Positions 16,238 through 25,828 of a DNA stretch of 64,000 nt are shown here, piece by piece (position 1 is the first letter of the stretch; each line of letters starts with the position of its first letter). This stretch comes from Extibacter muris (GTDB lineage Bacteria > Bacillota > Clostridia > Lachnospirales > Lachnospiraceae). The DNA is taken from the NCBI RefSeq assembly GCF_004345005.1, contig NZ_SMMX01000003.1, positions 298,272 to 362,271 on the forward strand, in the 5' to 3' direction. A model generated the notes under the pieces. It saw only the letters and a program-made list of their open reading frames with translations, ran no database searches and had not been told where the DNA came from. Position numbers and translations under genes: made by a program.

Positions 16238-19200
16238 ATGCCTTTACAATTTATATTCGGGCCGTCAGGTTCGGGGAAATCAACCTATCTCTATGAACGT
16301 GTCATAGAGGAGTCTCAGCATTATCCGGAACAGAAATTCCTGGTCCTTGTGCCGGAGCAGTTTACCATGCAGACACAGAAGGATCTTGTCAGTATGCATC
16401 CCAGCAAAGGAATTATGAATATAGATGTCTTAAGCTTCGGCCGCCTGGCCTACCGTGTGTTCGAGGAGACAGGGGGAGGGGAGCTGCCTGTGCTCGATGA
16501 CGAGGGGAAGAACCTTATCCTGCGCCGTATCGCAGGCAAGTATGAGGACAGGCTCAAAGTGCTGAAAGGGAACATGAAGAAGCTTGGGTATATCAGCGAA
16601 GTCAAATCTGTCATCTCGGAATTCACCCAGTACGACATCGGGGAGGAAGAGCTTGAAAAGGTGATGGAGACTGCAGGAAAGGATTCCAGGCTCTATTATA
16701 AGCTTAAGGATATCAGCCTGCTTTATAAAGGCTTCTCCGAATATCTGGAGGAGAGATATATAACGAAAGAGGAGTTGCTGGATGTCTTGAGCCGGGTGGC
16801 CGGACAGTCGGAGCTTTTGAAGGGCAGTACGGTGGTGCTGGACGGATTTACTGGCTTTACACCAGTGCAGAACCGGCTGCTGCTTGAACTCCTGCGCTGC
16901 TGCAGGGAAGTTGTCGTCACGGTCACGATGGATGACAGGGAGGATCCTTATGTATATAGCCATCCGTACCAGCTGTTTGCAATCAGCAAGCAGATGGTCG
17001 CTTCCCTTGTGCGGATCGCCCGCGAATCCTCGATAGAGATGAATGAACCGGTCTGCCTGTATGGCAGGCCTCTGCCCCGTTTCCGCGGTAATGACGCCAT
17101 GGCATATCTGGAACGCAGTCTGTTCCGCTATGGACGGCATTCCTACACCAGTGCACAGAGTGCAGTGTCTGTGCATGTGGCAAGAAATCCGAGGGAGGAG
17201 GCGCTGGCTGTGGCCGGACGCGTGCGGAATCTTGTGCGGACGAAGGGATACAGATACCGTGAAGTGGGTGTTATCGCAAGCGATATGAACATCTACGGCG
17301 ACTATCTGGAACAGGCTTTTGACCTGTACGATATTCCGGTCTTCATGGACCACAAGCGCAGCATCCTGCTGAACTCCTTTGTCGAATATGTCAGGAGCCT
17401 GCTCAATATGGTCCAGCAGAGATTCAGCTATGAGAGCGTGTTCCGCTTTCTGCGCACGGATCTTGCGGGATTTACCGGCGAGGATATTGATGACCTTGAG
17501 AACTATGTGATAGGCCTCGGCATCAAAGGCTATAAAAAATGGCAGGAAAAATGGATCCGAAGGACGAAAGGTATGAAGGAAGAGGAGCTGGAACGGCTGA
17601 ACCATTCCCGGACAGCATTTGTAGAGAAAGTGGACGGCTTCTGCTATGTACTGCGTCAGAGAAGGAAAACGGTCCGGGACATCACGATGGCAGTCTATGA
17701 GTTCATGGTACAGGAGGATCTGCAGGTCAAGCTGAAGCGGCAGGAAGAGGAATTCCAGAACAGCGGTGAGCTTGCACTGGCAAGAGAATACGCGCAGGTA
17801 TACCGTATCGTGCTGGATTTGTTTGACAAGTTCGTAACATTGCTCGGAGATGAGACCGTCAGCCTGGAAGAATATATTAAGCTTCTGGATGCCGGGCTTG
17901 AGGAGGCAAGAGTCGGCGTCATACCGCCGAGCCCGGACCAGGTGGTGGCAGGTGACGTGGAGCGTACAAGACTCAAAGATATAAAGGTTCTGTTCTTTGT
18001 CGGCGCAAACGATTCTTATCTTCCGGGCGCGCTCGGTCAGGGAGGCCTTCTGTCGGAGCATGACCGGCAGCAGTTTTCCAGAGAGAAGCTCCCATTATCT
18101 CCAGGCAGCAAGGAGAAAGCATACATCCAGAAGTTCTATCTGTATATGAATCTGACAAAACCGTCGGATTCTCTGGAAGTATATTACAGCAAGGTGTCGT
18201 CTGATGGCAAGAGCAGCAGGCCATCGTATCTGATTCAGGAGCTGAGGCGCCTTTTTCCGCAGCTGTCCGTAGAGGATGAAGAAGGGAGACAGCTTCCTGA
18301 GCAGGAGATGACGGAAGAGACTGCTGTGGCGAGGCTCATCGAGGGTATCGGCAATGCACGGATCCAGGCGGATCCAGGCTGGAAAGAACTCTTCTCATGG
18401 TACCGGAGGAGCCCGAAATGGCAGAGACGTCTGGACCGGCTGATTGATGCCGCATTTTACGCCTATTCTATGGACGGGCTCACCAAAGAGGCGGCCAGAC
18501 GGCTATATGGGGATACGTTTGAGGACAGTATCACAAGGATGGAGCGGTATTCCACCTGTGCGTTCGCCCATTTTCTTGCATACGGCCTTGGGCTTGCCGA
18601 GAGGCAGGAGTACGAGTTCCAGGCGGTGGATCTGGGCAATGTATGCCACAGCGCGCTTGAGAAGTATTCAAAGCTCGTTGAGGGAACGGGGAGAAGCTGG
18701 ACGGATATCCGGGAGGAAGAGCAGCGGGAATGGATAGAGCGAAGTGTCGAAGAGGCGGTTGCAGATTACGGCAATTCTGTGCTGTACAGTTCCGCCCGCA
18801 ACGAATATATGGTAGGACGGATGAAACAGATGCTGTTTCGGACCATATGGGCATTGACCAGACAGTTGTCCGCCGGCGATTTTAAACCGGCCGGCTATGA
18901 ACTTAGATTTGCCAACGGCAAGATTGACCGGGTGGATACGTGTGAAGATGACGACAAGATATATGTGAAGGTCCTGGATTATAAGACAGGCATGAAGGCA
19001 TTTGACGTAGTGGCCCTCTACGAAGGCCTGCAGCTCCAGCTTATGGTATATATGGATGCCGCGGTAAAGCTGGAACAGAGGAAAAATCCGGATAAAGAAG
19101 TCGTGCCGGCCGGAGTATTCTATTACCGTATCCAGGATCCTATTGTGGAAAAGGCAGCGGGGAAAGAAGAGCGGATGGAGGCGGTCCTTAAGGAACTGAA

Positions 19201-19588
19201 ACCGGACGGGGTCATCAACGAGGAAGAGGAAGTGCTCTCCCATCTGGACAGGGACCGGTCAGGAGAATCACTTGCCATACCGGTAAAATATAATAAAAAC
19301 GGCAGCCTTGCGAGGGGGTCTAAGACGGTTCCGGAAGAAGATTTCCGTACACTGATGGAATATGCGGTCCGTAAAGTGGCTGATGTGCACCGGGAGATTA
19401 CGGATGGCGGCACTGCGGTACGGCCTTACAGGAAAGGGCAGGAATCCGGGTGCGATTACTGTGCCTACCGCCATGTGTGCGGGTTCGATGTCAAAGTGCC
19501 CGGCTATGCATACAGGGAGCTGGATAAGATGAGCAAAGAGGAGGCCATTGAGGCCATGAGGACGGAGAAAGGAGACACCAGGCCATGA
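16238..19588 (+). CDS. addB: AddAB helicase-nuclease, subunit AddB
   Basis: Processes double-strand DNA ends for RecA-dependent repair together with AddA. The 1116 residues have an N-terminal Walker A GPSGSGKST (8-16), degenerate helicase domains, and a C-terminal RecB-like nuclease domain with VLDYKTGMKA. A 4Fe-4S cluster is supported by a Cys near 773 (STCAFAHFL) and three Cys near 1072-1081 (CDYCAYRHVC). The ATG has AGGAGGAAAG. Its stop overlaps the addA start (ATGA). Confidence 0.96.
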   Translation: MPLQFIFGPSGSGKSTYLYERVIEESQHYPEQKFLVLVPEQFTMQTQKDLVSMHPSKGIMNIDVLSFGRLAYRVFEETGGGELPVLDDEGKNLILRRIAGKYEDRLKVLKGNMKKLGYISEVKSVISEFTQYDIGEEELEKVMETAGKDSRLYYKLKDISLLYKGFSEYLEERYITKEELLDVLSRVAGQSELLKGSTVVLDGFTGFTPVQNRLLLELLRCCREVVVTVTMDDREDPYVYSHPYQLFAISKQMVASLVRIARESSIEMNEPVCLYGRPLPRFRGNDAMAYLERSLFRYGRHSYTSAQSAVSVHVARNPREEALAVAGRVRNLVRTKGYRYREVGVIASDMNIYGDYLEQAFDLYDIPVFMDHKRSILLNSFVEYVRSLLNMVQQRFSYESVFRFLRTDLAGFTGEDIDDLENYVIGLGIKGYKKWQEKWIRRTKGMKEEELERLNHSRTAFVEKVDGFCYVLRQRRKTVRDITMAVYEFMVQEDLQVKLKRQEEEFQNSGELALAREYAQVYRIVLDLFDKFVTLLGDETVSLEEYIKLLDAGLEEARVGVIPPSPDQVVAGDVERTRLKDIKVLFFVGANDSYLPGALGQGGLLSEHDRQQFSREKLPLSPGSKEKAYIQKFYLYMNLTKPSDSLEVYYSKVSSDGKSSRPSYLIQELRRLFPQLSVEDEEGRQLPEQEMTEETAVARLIEGIGNARIQADPGWKELFSWYRRSPKWQRRLDRLIDAAFYAYSMDGLTKEAARRLYGDTFEDSITRMERYSTCAFAHFLAYGLGLAERQEYEFQAVDLGNVCHSALEKYSKLVEGTGRSWTDIREEEQREWIERSVEEAVADYGNSVLYSSARNEYMVGRMKQMLFRTIWALTRQLSAGDFKPAGYELRFANGKIDRVDTCEDDDKIYVKVLDYKTGMKAFDVVALYEGLQLQLMVYMDAAVKLEQRKNPDKEVVPAGVFYYRIQDPIVEKAAGKEERMEAVLKELKPDGVINEEEEVLSHLDRDRSGESLAIPVKYNKNGSLARGSKTVPEEDFRTLMEYAVRKVADVHREITDGGTAVRPYRKGQESGCDYCAYRHVCGFDVKVPGYAYRELDKMSKEEAIEAMRTEKGDTRP

Positions 19589-22500
19589 GTGTAGCGTGGA
19601 CAGAAGAACAACGGAAAGTCAGAGACTTGCGGGACAGGAATATCCTTGTATCAGCCGCGGCTGGATCGGGCAAGACCGCGGTTCTTGTGGAACGGATCAT
19701 CGCCATGCTCACGGATGTGAAGCACCCGGTATCTGTAGACAGCCTCCTCATCGTTACCTTCACAGAAGCGGCAGCCGCGGAGATGAAGGAACGTATCCGG
19801 GACGCAATTGAGCAGAAGCTGGAGGACGATGATACGAACGAGCATCTCAAGACGCAGGCGACATTGATCCACAGTGCCCAGATCACGACAATCCACAGCT
19901 TCTGCCTGTCGGTCATACGGGACCATTTCCATGCAATTGATATAGACCCTGGGTTCCGCGTGGGGGAAGAGGGAGAACTGAAACTGATGAAGCACGATGT
20001 CCTGGGCCAGGTTCTGGAAGAAAGCTACCAGGAAGGAAGCAGAGCGTTCCTGGAGTTGGTGGAGGCATACGGAGGAGGGAGAGATGACAGGAAGATAGAG
20101 GAGCTCGTCCTCAAACTGTATGAATATTCCAGGAGCTATCCGGATGCGGAAGGCTGGCTTGCCTCCTGCGTAGATGCTTATGATATGAAGGATGAAGAAG
20201 AGCTGGAAAGCAGCAGATGCATGGAGCTTATCAGGAAGCAGGCCATGCTCTGCATGTCAGATGCCGCAGCCCTTATAGACGAAGCGCTTGACGTGTGCCG
20301 GGAGCCGGACGGGCCGTCGGCCTATGAGGAGGCGCTTCTTGCAGACCGGGAGATGGTCAACGTATTTCTTGCAGCCGGATCTTATAGGGAGCTGTATGAG
20401 GCTGCGGGAAATGTAAGATGGACGAAGCTTAGGGCAAACAGGGACAAGACAGTGTCAGAAGAGAAGGCAGCTCTTGTCAAGGCAGCCCGGGACGAGGTGA
20501 AGAAGACGGTAAATGATTTGTGCGGCCAGTATTTTTACCAGGATGCGGATGGGGCCCTGGATGACATGGCACTGTGCAGGCAGGCCATGTCCATACTGGC
20601 TTCGCTTGTGAACAAGTTTGCGTGCAGGTTTGAAGAACAGAAGCGGGCCCAGAATATGATCGATTTCAGCGATATGGAGCAGTACGCGCTCAGAATACTG
20701 GCAGACAAAGTGGAAGGCGGCTTTGAGCCGACCGCAGTGGCAAGGGAGTATCAGCAGCGGTTCCGGGAGATCATGATTGATGAATATCAGGACAGCAACC
20801 TGATACAGGAGACCATACTCACTAGCGTATCTACCGTATCGCAGGGAAGAAATAATGTCTTTATGGTGGGAGATGTCAAGCAGAGCATCTATCGTTTCCG
20901 GCTCTCCAGGCCGGAGCTTTTCATGGAGAAGTTCCATACGTACGATACAGGGGACAGCGAAAGGCAGAGGATCGATCTGCACAAGAACTTCCGGAGCCGC
21001 AAGGAAGTCCTTGAAAGTGTCAACTATATATTTGAACAGATCATGACTCCCGCGCTTGGCGGAATCATGTACGACGACGAGGCGGCGCTTTATGCCGGTG
21101 CCAGTTTTGAGGAGAGCAGAGAAAAAGGCGGGAATGATACGGAGGTTCTTCTGATTGATACGGATCCTGCCTTATACATGGGTGACAAGGCTACGGAAAA
21201 GAAGATGGTTCCGCCATCGGACAGGGAGCTGGAAGCCAGGGCTATCGCAGCAAGGATACGGAGGCTGCTGGAGACCCAGACTGTACGGGATAAGGCCTCT
21301 GGAAAGAGCCGTAAAGCGAGATATTCCGATATCGTGATCCTTACCAGAAGTGTGAAGGGGTTCAGCGACGTGTTCTCCGAAGTGCTGAACAAAGAAGGGA
21401 TCCCGACATATGCCGGAACAAAAGAGGGGTATTTTGAGACGCAGGAAATAGGTGTCCTGCTTGATTATCTGCGCGTGCTGAACAACAGGAAGCAGGATAT
21501 TCCTCTTGCAGCGGTATTGAAATCACCGTTCTTAGGGCTGTCGGATGAGGAGATGGCCGATATTAAGAATCGGGCCTCGGACCTGCCTTTCCATGAGGCC
21601 GTATCCGCTTATGCAGCGCAGGAAGATGCGGCGGCGGGGAGCAGGCTGAAAGAGTGTCTGGACAGGATGGAGCAGTTCCGCAGAAAGGTACCCTACACGC
21701 CGATACACGAGCTGCTTCTCATGGTGCTGAAGGAGACGGGATATGAAGAATATGTAACTGCCATGCCCGGCGGGGAGCAGAGGAAAGCGAATCTGCAGAT
21801 GCTGGTCGAAAAAGCGAGGGCATTTGAATCGACCAGCTATAAAGGCCTGTTCCATTTTATCAGATACATCGAACAGCTGCAGAAGTATGATGTGGATTAT
21901 GGAGAAGCCAGCCTGGAAGATGAACAGTCCGATACGGTCCGGATCATGACGATACACAAGAGCAAAGGGCTGGAATTTCCGATTGTCTTCGTTTCGGGCA
22001 TGGGAAAGCAGTTTAATATGATGGATGCCAGAAGCAGTGTCGTGCTCCATGCAAGGCTCGGAGCAGGGCTGGATGCCGTAGATACGGAGTTGCGGACAAA
22101 GAGTCCGAGCCTGCTCAAACGGGTCATCCAGAAAGAGGAGATGCTGGACAGCCTCGGTGAAGAGCTCAGAGTGCTTTACGTCGCGCTGACGAGGGCAAAG
22201 GAGAAGCTGATCATGACAGGAACGGTGAAAGATGCCGGGAGAAAGCTGGATTCATATGGACTTACGGCCCGACGGAAAGAGCGGCCGCTATCGTTCACCC
22301 GTCTTGTGCGGGCTGGCAGCTGCCTTGACTGGATTCTTCCTGCGATGATAAGAAAGACAGAGGATATTCCTGTCAACATAGAACGGATATCAGCAGAGGA
22401 TCTCGTAAGAGAGTCGGCAGGAGAGTATGTAAAGAGCCGGTTCACGGCAGAAATGCTGAGGCGATGGGATACCGGGCAAGTCTATGACTTGCAGATGAAG

Positions 22501-23199
22501 GAGCTCATTGAGGAACAATTTTCCTATGAATATCCGTACAGCCTGAGCCAGAACCAGAAATTGAAGTTTACAGTCTCCGAGCTTAAGAAGAGGGCTTATA
22601 TGGAAGAAGAGGCCGGCGGAATATTATATGAAGAGGAAGAGGTGGTCCCCCTCATCCCGCAATTTCTGAAGGAGGAGGAAGAGCTGAGCGGGGCATCAAG
22701 AGGTACGGCTTACCACAGGCTTCTGGAACTGCTCGACTTTGCAGAAGACTATGACGGCACTTTGCTTGGAGAAGAGATTGCAAGATTCAGAAGTGAAGGA
22801 AAGCTGACGCAGGATATGGCCGATTGTATCCGTACGGACGATATCCTCCGATTCCTGGGCAGCAGCGCGGGGATACGCATGCGCAGCGCATCGGAGAATC
22901 AGAAGCTCTACAAGGAGCAGCCATTCGTGCTCGGCGTGGATGCAAGGGAGATGTATCCGGACGAGGCGGAGGGAGAGCTGATACTGGTACAGGGGATCAT
23001 AGACGTGTACTTTGAAGAAGAGGATGGCCTCGTCGTGCTGGACTATAAGACGGACAAGGTAAAAAGCGCCCAAGAGCTGAAGGAAAAGTACCATGCACAG
23101 CTTGACTATTATGCCAGGGCGCTGGAACAGGTGACCGGTAAGCACGTAAAAGAGAAGATCATCTATTCCTTTACGCTGCAGGAGGAGATAGAGGTTTAG
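19585..23199 (+). CDS. addA: AddAB helicase-nuclease, subunit AddA
   Basis: UvrD-type 3'-5' helicase with nuclease. 1204 residues: Walker A AAAGSGKTAVLVERI near 25, GDVKQSIYRFR, DEYQDSN (Walker B), TIHKSKGLEFP, VALTRAKEKL, and the C-terminal nuclease motif VVLDYKTDKV. Coupled to addB by a 4-base overlap. The TAG stop sits inside the first bases of a palindromic repeat element (23196 onward), which may be part of the 3' end of the addBA transcript. Confidence 0.97.
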   Translation: MSVAWTEEQRKVRDLRDRNILVSAAAGSGKTAVLVERIIAMLTDVKHPVSVDSLLIVTFTEAAAAEMKERIRDAIEQKLEDDDTNEHLKTQATLIHSAQITTIHSFCLSVIRDHFHAIDIDPGFRVGEEGELKLMKHDVLGQVLEESYQEGSRAFLELVEAYGGGRDDRKIEELVLKLYEYSRSYPDAEGWLASCVDAYDMKDEEELESSRCMELIRKQAMLCMSDAAALIDEALDVCREPDGPSAYEEALLADREMVNVFLAAGSYRELYEAAGNVRWTKLRANRDKTVSEEKAALVKAARDEVKKTVNDLCGQYFYQDADGALDDMALCRQAMSILASLVNKFACRFEEQKRAQNMIDFSDMEQYALRILADKVEGGFEPTAVAREYQQRFREIMIDEYQDSNLIQETILTSVSTVSQGRNNVFMVGDVKQSIYRFRLSRPELFMEKFHTYDTGDSERQRIDLHKNFRSRKEVLESVNYIFEQIMTPALGGIMYDDEAALYAGASFEESREKGGNDTEVLLIDTDPALYMGDKATEKKMVPPSDRELEARAIAARIRRLLETQTVRDKASGKSRKARYSDIVILTRSVKGFSDVFSEVLNKEGIPTYAGTKEGYFETQEIGVLLDYLRVLNNRKQDIPLAAVLKSPFLGLSDEEMADIKNRASDLPFHEAVSAYAAQEDAAAGSRLKECLDRMEQFRRKVPYTPIHELLLMVLKETGYEEYVTAMPGGEQRKANLQMLVEKARAFESTSYKGLFHFIRYIEQLQKYDVDYGEASLEDEQSDTVRIMTIHKSKGLEFPIVFVSGMGKQFNMMDARSSVVLHARLGAGLDAVDTELRTKSPSLLKRVIQKEEMLDSLGEELRVLYVALTRAKEKLIMTGTVKDAGRKLDSYGLTARRKERPLSFTRLVRAGSCLDWILPAMIRKTEDIPVNIERISAEDLVRESAGEYVKSRFTAEMLRRWDTGQVYDLQMKELIEEQFSYEYPYSLSQNQKLKFTVSELKKRAYMEEEAGGILYEEEEVVPLIPQFLKEEEELSGASRGTAYHRLLELLDFAEDYDGTLLGEEIARFRSEGKLTQDMADCIRTDDILRFLGSSAGIRMRSASENQKLYKEQPFVLGVDAREMYPDEAEGELILVQGIIDVYFEEEDGLVVLDYKTDKVKSAQELKEKYHAQLDYYARALEQVTGKHVKEKIIYSFTLQEEIEV

Positions 23200-23408
23200 G
23201 TAAAGGAGGCGCCGCTGGGGAGGTATGGGGCAGATGCTGCGATGCGTCCGGGAACTGCGACTATCACACAGATTCCTAAGCCTGTGGGGGGGGGTCGCCG
23301 ATAGCGGCTCTCACCCCACGGGCAAAGGAATCTGGTGAGGATTCTCCGTCCCTTCCGCTTAGACCTGCGCATCTGCCCCATACCTCCCCAGCGGCTATCT
23401 ACTTTACT
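23196..23408 (+). repeat. Palindromic 3'-end element, full-length (copy 2)
   Basis: Perfect 27-bp inverted arms at 23211-23237 and 23369-23395 (GCCGCTGGGGAGG... and its reverse complement), extended outward by imperfect TTAGGTAAAG / CTACTTTA ends. The middle contains CGATGCGTCCGGGAACTG, CACACAGATTCCTAAG and GGAATCTGGTGAGGATTC, shared with the copies at 6786 and 55503. There is no reading frame of note. It starts within the addA stop codon, in addA orientation. Confidence 0.9.
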
Positions 23409-23744
23409 GGCACGGGCGGAGGTGGCTGTGTGGCACTGCTGGTTGATGGAAGTGCTTTGGTTGTGTTAATATATTGATATAAGGCAAAGCAAGTTGATAA
23501 CCTTGGTTGGTAATAACATAATGAAGAAGAGCCGGAATCAGGTACGAGGATGCTGAGATGACATCCCCTACCTGGTTCCGGCTCTTCTTGCAGCAACGGC
23601 GTGTACGCCTGGCTGCAAACGCTTAACAACGACCAATTTGCTCTCTGTGCTGCATATATGATGCTTGTTACATTTTATTATTCAACTGACGCAGCCAGTT
23701 GCTTTATGCTGGCCAGTAACGTAACATAGCCGTCCTCGCCCTTG
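23409..23744 (+). repeat. Linker of composite palindromic element, with internal hairpin
   Basis: No gene visible. The two ends resemble each other as inverted repeats (CACGGGCGGAGGTGGCTGTG at the left; reverse complement of CATAGCCGTCCTCGCCC at the right). The last 56 bases (ACGCAGCCAG ... CTGGCCAGTAACG ... CCTCGCCCTTG) match the linker at 55883-55938. A 21-bp-arm hairpin at 23524-23589 (one G-T pair) is unique to this copy. Confidence 0.7.
23524..23589 (+). repeat. Long hairpin, 21-bp arms
   Basis: Arms 23524-23544 and 23569-23589 (AAGAAGAGCCGGAATCAGGTA and its complement with one wobble), loop with an extra GGATG/CATCC pairing. No T-run follows, so a simple terminator is unlikely. Confidence 0.75.
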
Positions 23745-23828
23745 TTAGTAAAGTAGATAGCGGGCGGGGAGCCTCGGACGCATCGGAGCAGATGCCACCC
23801 GGCTCCCCGCCCGCGTCTAATTTACTAA
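23745..23828 (-). repeat. Palindromic element, minimal copy in reverse orientation (copy 3)
   Basis: 84 bases bounded by TTAGTAAAGTAGA / TCTAATTTACTAA with 14-bp perfect arms (23760-23773, 23801-23814). The loop, read on the minus strand, has GCTCCGATGCGTCCGAGG, the core of the larger copies. It pairs with copy 2 as the right end of a composite structure. Confidence 0.8.
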
Positions 23829-23843
23829 AAAATATAATATGTG

Positions 23844-23872
23844 TTGACAAATTATATTATGCGGCATATAAT
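23844..23872 (+). promoter_or_regulatory. Consensus promoter of the padR operon with AT-rich palindromes
   Basis: TTGACA (23844) - 17 - TATAAT (23867), a perfect sigma-A match. It is interleaved with repeated ATAATAT elements (TATATTATGC / GCATATAATA) that could be the PadR binding site, giving autoregulation. Confidence 0.8.
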
Positions 23873-23937
23873 ATGGATATAAAAATAATATTGAAACTTA
23901 CATAATATTATAAATTTACACACAGAGAGGTGATAAT

Positions 23938-24261
23938 ATGGTATTTAACACCGGAGCAGCTCTTTTAGACGCAATTGTCCTTGCAGTCGTGTCCAGAGAA
24001 AAAGAGGGGACTTACGGATATAAGATTACCCAGGATGTGCGGCAGGCGATTGATGTGTCTGAATCCACACTATATCCGGTGCTCAGGAGACTGCAGAAGG
24101 ACGAATGCCTGGAAGTGTACGATCAGCAGTTTGACGGCAGGAACAGACGTTACTATAAAGTTACGGAGAAAGGGATGGCCCAGCTGAATCTGTATAGAGG
24201 TGAATGGAAGAATTATTCCAATAAGATTAATGAATTGTTTGAGGGAGGTGCTACGGCATGA
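23938..24261 (+). CDS. PadR-family transcriptional regulator
   Basis: 107-residue winged-helix protein with the PadR core LLDAIVLAVVSREKEGTYGY, STLYPVLRRLQKDE and RRYYKVTEKG. Small PadR type without a long C-terminal helix domain. The ATG follows GAGAGGTGATAAT. Its last four bases overlap the next gene; the pair PadR + DUF1700 is a common envelope-sensing operon in clostridia, and the target is likely its own promoter. Confidence 0.93.
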   Translation: MVFNTGAALLDAIVLAVVSREKEGTYGYKITQDVRQAIDVSESTLYPVLRRLQKDECLEVYDQQFDGRNRRYYKVTEKGMAQLNLYRGEWKNYSNKINELFEGGATA

Positions 24262-24944
24262 ATCGCATTGAATATATGACAGAATTGGCCGCATTATTAC
24301 AGGATGTTCCGGTGGAGGAGCGCAGGGAGGCGATGAAGTATTACAATGATTACTTTGATGATGCGGGCGAGGAGAACGAGCAGAGAGTCATAGAAGAGCT
24401 CGGGAGCCCGGAAAAGGTTGCGGCAACAATAAAAGCCGGCCTCAGCGGAGGCGGAGATGCCGAGGGAGAGTTCAGCGAGAACGGATATTCGGATACAAGA
24501 TTTGAACAGAAAGATGTGCCCGCCGGAAGGGAAGGATATACGTACGGAGGACAGGAGCCGCCAAGGACGAACCGGACATTGAAGATAATCCTCATTATCG
24601 CGATTATCATCGTTGGAGCCCCGGTTGTCATACCGGTTGCAATCGGAATTACATTAGCAGTAGTGTCATGTGTGTTTGCCTTGTTTCTCATTTTTATCGC
24701 ACTTGTGATTGCATCTATCGCAGTCGTAATAGCAGGAATATCATTATTCTGTATCGGACTCGGCAATCTCGTGCCGGCACTTGCAGTAGGCCTGGCACTT
24801 GTCGGCACAGGGCTTTTGCTGGCTGTTATAGGAACGATTGCGACAGTAGGCGCGATAAGGCTTTGCATTATCGTTTTCCCGGGCATCATAAGAGGAATCG
24901 TATGGATATTTAGAAGACCATTTCAGGGAAAGGCGGTGGCGTAA
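24258..24944 (+). CDS. DUF1700 (HAAS-domain) membrane protein
   Basis: 228 residues. N-terminal HAAS helical domain (NRIEYMTELAALLQDVPVEE ... EELGSPEKVAATIKAG), a Gly-rich linker, and about three or four strongly hydrophobic segments between residues 110 and 215. The domain is found next to PadR regulators, possibly handing them a membrane signal. Molecular role unknown. Overlaps padR by 4 bases. Confidence 0.88.
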   Translation: MNRIEYMTELAALLQDVPVEERREAMKYYNDYFDDAGEENEQRVIEELGSPEKVAATIKAGLSGGGDAEGEFSENGYSDTRFEQKDVPAGREGYTYGGQEPPRTNRTLKIILIIAIIIVGAPVVIPVAIGITLAVVSCVFALFLIFIALVIASIAVVIAGISLFCIGLGNLVPALAVGLALVGTGLLLAVIGTIATVGAIRLCIIVFPGIIRGIVWIFRRPFQGKAVA

Positions 24945-24947
24945 GTT

Positions 24948-25781
24948 ATGAGAAGAGGGTGGAAGATATTCTGGATAACATGTGCAGTTATTGCGGTGGC
25001 TGGTTTTGCGTGCTGCATAACGGCAATGGCACTTGGCGTCACGGCTGAGGCGATAGAGGATCGGTTCCCTAATGGATTCAGTATCGTGAAAGACAGCGAA
25101 TGGCATCACGGCAAAGACACATATACCGGTGAATCAGACGAGAGCCAGACATTTGCCAATATGCAGATTCATGAAATAGATGCCCACATATCCGGCGGAG
25201 AACTGCAGGTGCTGCAGTCGGATTCGGATGATATCAAGATTGAGACATCGGGCGTCGATTCCCGTCTGAAGCTTAAGTACTACGTAGAAGACGGAGAGCT
25301 GAAGATTGAGACAAAAAAGCACATATGGGGAATAAATGGAGGGAAACATATAGGTACCATATATCTGTTCGTGCCAAAAGGATACGGATTTGATGATGTG
25401 AGCTTTGAAGTGGGAGCGGGATATCTGTATGTGGAAGACATCTTGGCCAACAGCCTTGATATAGAAGTAGGGGCCGGCGCGGCCGAAGTCAGCAGCTTCC
25501 ATGCAGGCGAGGCAAGCCTGGACTGCGGGGCAGGAAAGATTACGGCAACGGGGCTGGCAGACTGGGAATTGGATATCGACTGCGGCATAGGCGAGGTTGA
25601 CCTGGATGTCAACGCGAAGATGGAAGATTACAGCTATTATATCAAATGCGGTATCGGCCAGGTGGACGTAGGAGAAGAGCAGTTTACCGGACTGGGCTCC
25701 AAAAAGGCCATCGAACACGCTTCGGGTAAAGAGATGAATATCGGCTGTGGAATAGGCAAGGTAAGCGTGGACTTTTATTAG
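24948..25781 (+). CDS. DUF4097-family beta-strand-repeat membrane protein
   Basis: 277 residues: one N-terminal membrane anchor (FWITCAVIAVAGFACCITAM), then an extracellular or cell-wall beta-solenoid-like domain with repeating G-A-G and CGIG patterns (VGAGYLYVEDI, VGAGAAEVSSF, CGAGKITATGL, CGIGEVDLDV, CGIGQVDVG, CGIGKVSVDF). Third gene of the padR operon. Function unknown; the operon type is linked to envelope stress or antimicrobial peptides (family-level knowledge). Confidence 0.85.
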   Translation: MRRGWKIFWITCAVIAVAGFACCITAMALGVTAEAIEDRFPNGFSIVKDSEWHHGKDTYTGESDESQTFANMQIHEIDAHISGGELQVLQSDSDDIKIETSGVDSRLKLKYYVEDGELKIETKKHIWGINGGKHIGTIYLFVPKGYGFDDVSFEVGAGYLYVEDILANSLDIEVGAGAAEVSSFHAGEASLDCGAGKITATGLADWELDIDCGIGEVDLDVNAKMEDYSYYIKCGIGQVDVGEEQFTGLGSKKAIEHASGKEMNIGCGIGKVSVDFY

Positions 25782-25828
25782 ACAGATACGACAATAATGA
25801 ATAGATATTGAAGAAGGAGGAATTGACT

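Noticed and set aside
16430..18061. 543-residue frame on the minus strand inside addB
   Set aside because: It is the antisense shadow of a clearly conserved addB frame; no start site and Leu/His/Cys-rich composition typical of shadows.
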